Assembly (NCBI GenBank): GCA_025928735.1
Contig: JAICIW010000020.1
Coordinates: 1 to 14,798, forward strand
DNA: 14,798 nt
Source of the DNA: Rhodanobacteraceae bacterium
Lineage (GTDB): Bacteria > Pseudomonadota > Gammaproteobacteria > Xanthomonadales > Rhodanobacteraceae
Direction: 5' to 3'
Translations under genes and position numbers: made by a program
Shown: positions 13,739-14,798 of the stretch, one piece after another
Position numbering within the stretch: the stretch's first letter is position 1
How the letters are laid out: the number at the start of each line of letters is the position of its first letter
The notes under the pieces: model-generated
What the model saw: the letters and a program-made list of their open reading frames with translations, nothing else
The model's database searches: none
Told to the model about the DNA's origin: nothing

Positions 13739-14798
13739 ATGACAAAGCAAGTACAAGACGCCTACATCGTTGCCGTCAAGCGCACGCCAGTCGGCAAGGC
13801 ACCGCGCGGCGTGTTCCGTCATACCCGTCCCGATGATCTTCTGGCGCACGTGTTGCGCGAAACGCTGGACGAATGCGCGGGCATCGACGTCAAGCGCATC
13901 AGCGACGTGGTGATCGGCTGCGCCATGCCGGAAGCCGAGCAAGGCATGAACGTGGCGCGCATCGGCGCGCTGCTCGCCGGCCTGCCGGACACGATCCCCG
14001 GGATGACCATCAACCGCTTCTGCTCGTCCGGACTGCAATCGGTCGCGATCGCGGCCAACACCATCCGCCTCGGCGAATCCGACCTCGTGCTGGCGGGCGG
14101 CACCGAATCCATGAGCATGGTGCCGATGATGGGTTTCAAGCCGGTGATGAATCCCGAAATCTTCAAGGACGAGAACATCGGCATCGCCTACGGCATGGGT
14201 ATCACCGCGGAGAACGTCGCAACACAATGGAAAATCAGTCGCGAGGAACAGGACGCGTTCGCGCTGCGCAGCCACCAGCGCGCGCTCGCGGCACAGGACG
14301 CGGGCAACTTCAAGGAAGAGATCGCGCCCTACCCGCTCGACGATCGTTACCCCGACCTGCGCTCGCGTGGCGTGAAGGAAGATCGTCGGGTGATCGAGAA
14401 CGATGAAGGTCCGCGCCGCGACACCAGCGCCGAAGTGCTTGCCAAGTTGCGCACGGTGTTCCGCCGCGACGGCACCGTCACCGCCGGCAATTCATCGCAG
14501 ATGTCCGACGGCGCAGGCGCGGTGTTGCTGGCCAGCGAACAGGCGATCAAGGATTACGGCCTGACCCCGCTCGCGCGCTTCGTCGGCTTCTCGGTTGCCG
14601 GCGTGCCGCCCGAGATCATGGGCATCGGCCCAAAAGAAGCCATCCCGAAGGCGCTCAAGGCCACGGGCATGAAGCAGGCCGACATGGAGTGGATCGAATT
14701 GAACGAAGCCTTCGCCGCGCAATCACTCGCGGTCATCAAGGATCTCGGCCTCGATCCCGACAAGGTGAATCCGGAAGGCGGCGCGATCGCGCTCGGCC
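13739..14798 (+). CDS. fadA: Acetyl-CoA C-acyltransferase (beta-ketothiolase), 3' end beyond window
   Basis: The thiolase cleaves 3-ketoacyl-CoA to acetyl-CoA and a shortened acyl-CoA, the last step of the beta-oxidation cycle. The 353 residues visible start MTKQVQDAYIVAVKRTPVGK. They contain the nucleophilic cysteine in NRFCSSGLQSV (Cys95), LAGGTESMSMVPM, TAGNSSQMSDGAGAVLL and NEAFAAQ (322-328). The frame runs open to the window edge and stops within GGAIALG, just before the histidine of the expected GHPxGxSG motif. That histidine and the C-terminal CxGGG motif cannot be checked here. The ATG has GGGA seven nt upstream. It follows the fadN-type gene by 119 bp in the same direction and is the expected partner subunit. 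A biosynthetic acetyl-CoA acetyltransferase is possible but less likely in this context. Confidence 0.92.
   Translation, partial: MTKQVQDAYIVAVKRTPVGKAPRGVFRHTRPDDLLAHVLRETLDECAGIDVKRISDVVIGCAMPEAEQGMNVARIGALLAGLPDTIPGMTINRFCSSGLQSVAIAANTIRLGESDLVLAGGTESMSMVPMMGFKPVMNPEIFKDENIGIAYGMGITAENVATQWKISREEQDAFALRSHQRALAAQDAGNFKEEIAPYPLDDRYPDLRSRGVKEDRRVIENDEGPRRDTSAEVLAKLRTVFRRDGTVTAGNSSQMSDGAGAVLLASEQAIKDYGLTPLARFVGFSVAGVPPEIMGIGPKEAIPKALKATGMKQADMEWIELNEAFAAQSLAVIKDLGLDPDKVNPEGGAIALG

Noticed and set aside
1..14798. CRISPR array, insertion sequence, phage or defence system
   Set aside because: No regularly spaced direct repeats, transposase, integrase or defence-like genes were seen; all long genes are recognised housekeeping or fatty-acid genes.

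Overview
The window reads as a conserved, high-GC chromosomal segment of a gammaproteobacterium. The linkage of ndk, rlmN, pilW/pilF, rodZ, yfgM, bamB and der is a gammaproteobacterial gene order. The MoeB with an N-terminal rhodanese and the PsrA-type regulator next to a FadN-type gene fit the Lysobacterales (Xanthomonadales) best. That placement is inference; there is no rRNA or other taxonomic marker here. I see no mobile element, phage, CRISPR array, tRNA or rRNA gene.

Layout. From position 23 to 10217 every gene is on the minus strand. In transcription order they are ndk (nucleotide pools), rlmN (rRNA/tRNA methylation), pilW (type IV pilus lipoprotein), rodZ (cell shape), yfgM (SecYEG-associated), bamB (outer-membrane protein assembly), der (ribosome assembly GTPase), then mobA, moeA and moeB (molybdenum cofactor). 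Several junctions are tight: rlmN/pilW, pilW/rodZ, yfgM/bamB and mobA/moeA overlap, and der/mobA are 9 bp apart. Three wider gaps break the run: rodZ-yfgM (222 bp), bamB-der (226 bp) and moeA-moeB (105 bp). The rodZ-yfgM gap lies where ispG and hisS sit in E. coli and Pseudomonas; neither gene is in this window.

The region 10218-10448 is a divergent control hub. Leftward it holds a candidate ndk promoter and a leader of about 110 nt with an intrinsic-terminator-like hairpin and a competing upstream pairing, which resembles a transcription attenuator. Rightward it holds a good sigma70-like promoter whose start region is covered by an inverted repeat matching the known PsrA box.

From 10449 to the right edge, on the plus strand, lies a fatty-acid beta-oxidation module: a PsrA-like TetR repressor, a FadN-type bifunctional 3-hydroxyacyl-CoA dehydrogenase/enoyl-CoA hydratase (dehydrogenase half first, the reverse of E. 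coli FadB), and a thiolase cut off by the window end just before its histidine motif. The simplest model is an autoregulated repressor that responds to long-chain acyl signals and controls the two downstream genes.

The coding content is mostly well-known housekeeping. The less explained signals are in the intergenic regions: the ndk leader, the PsrA box placement, and several inverted or phased repeats.
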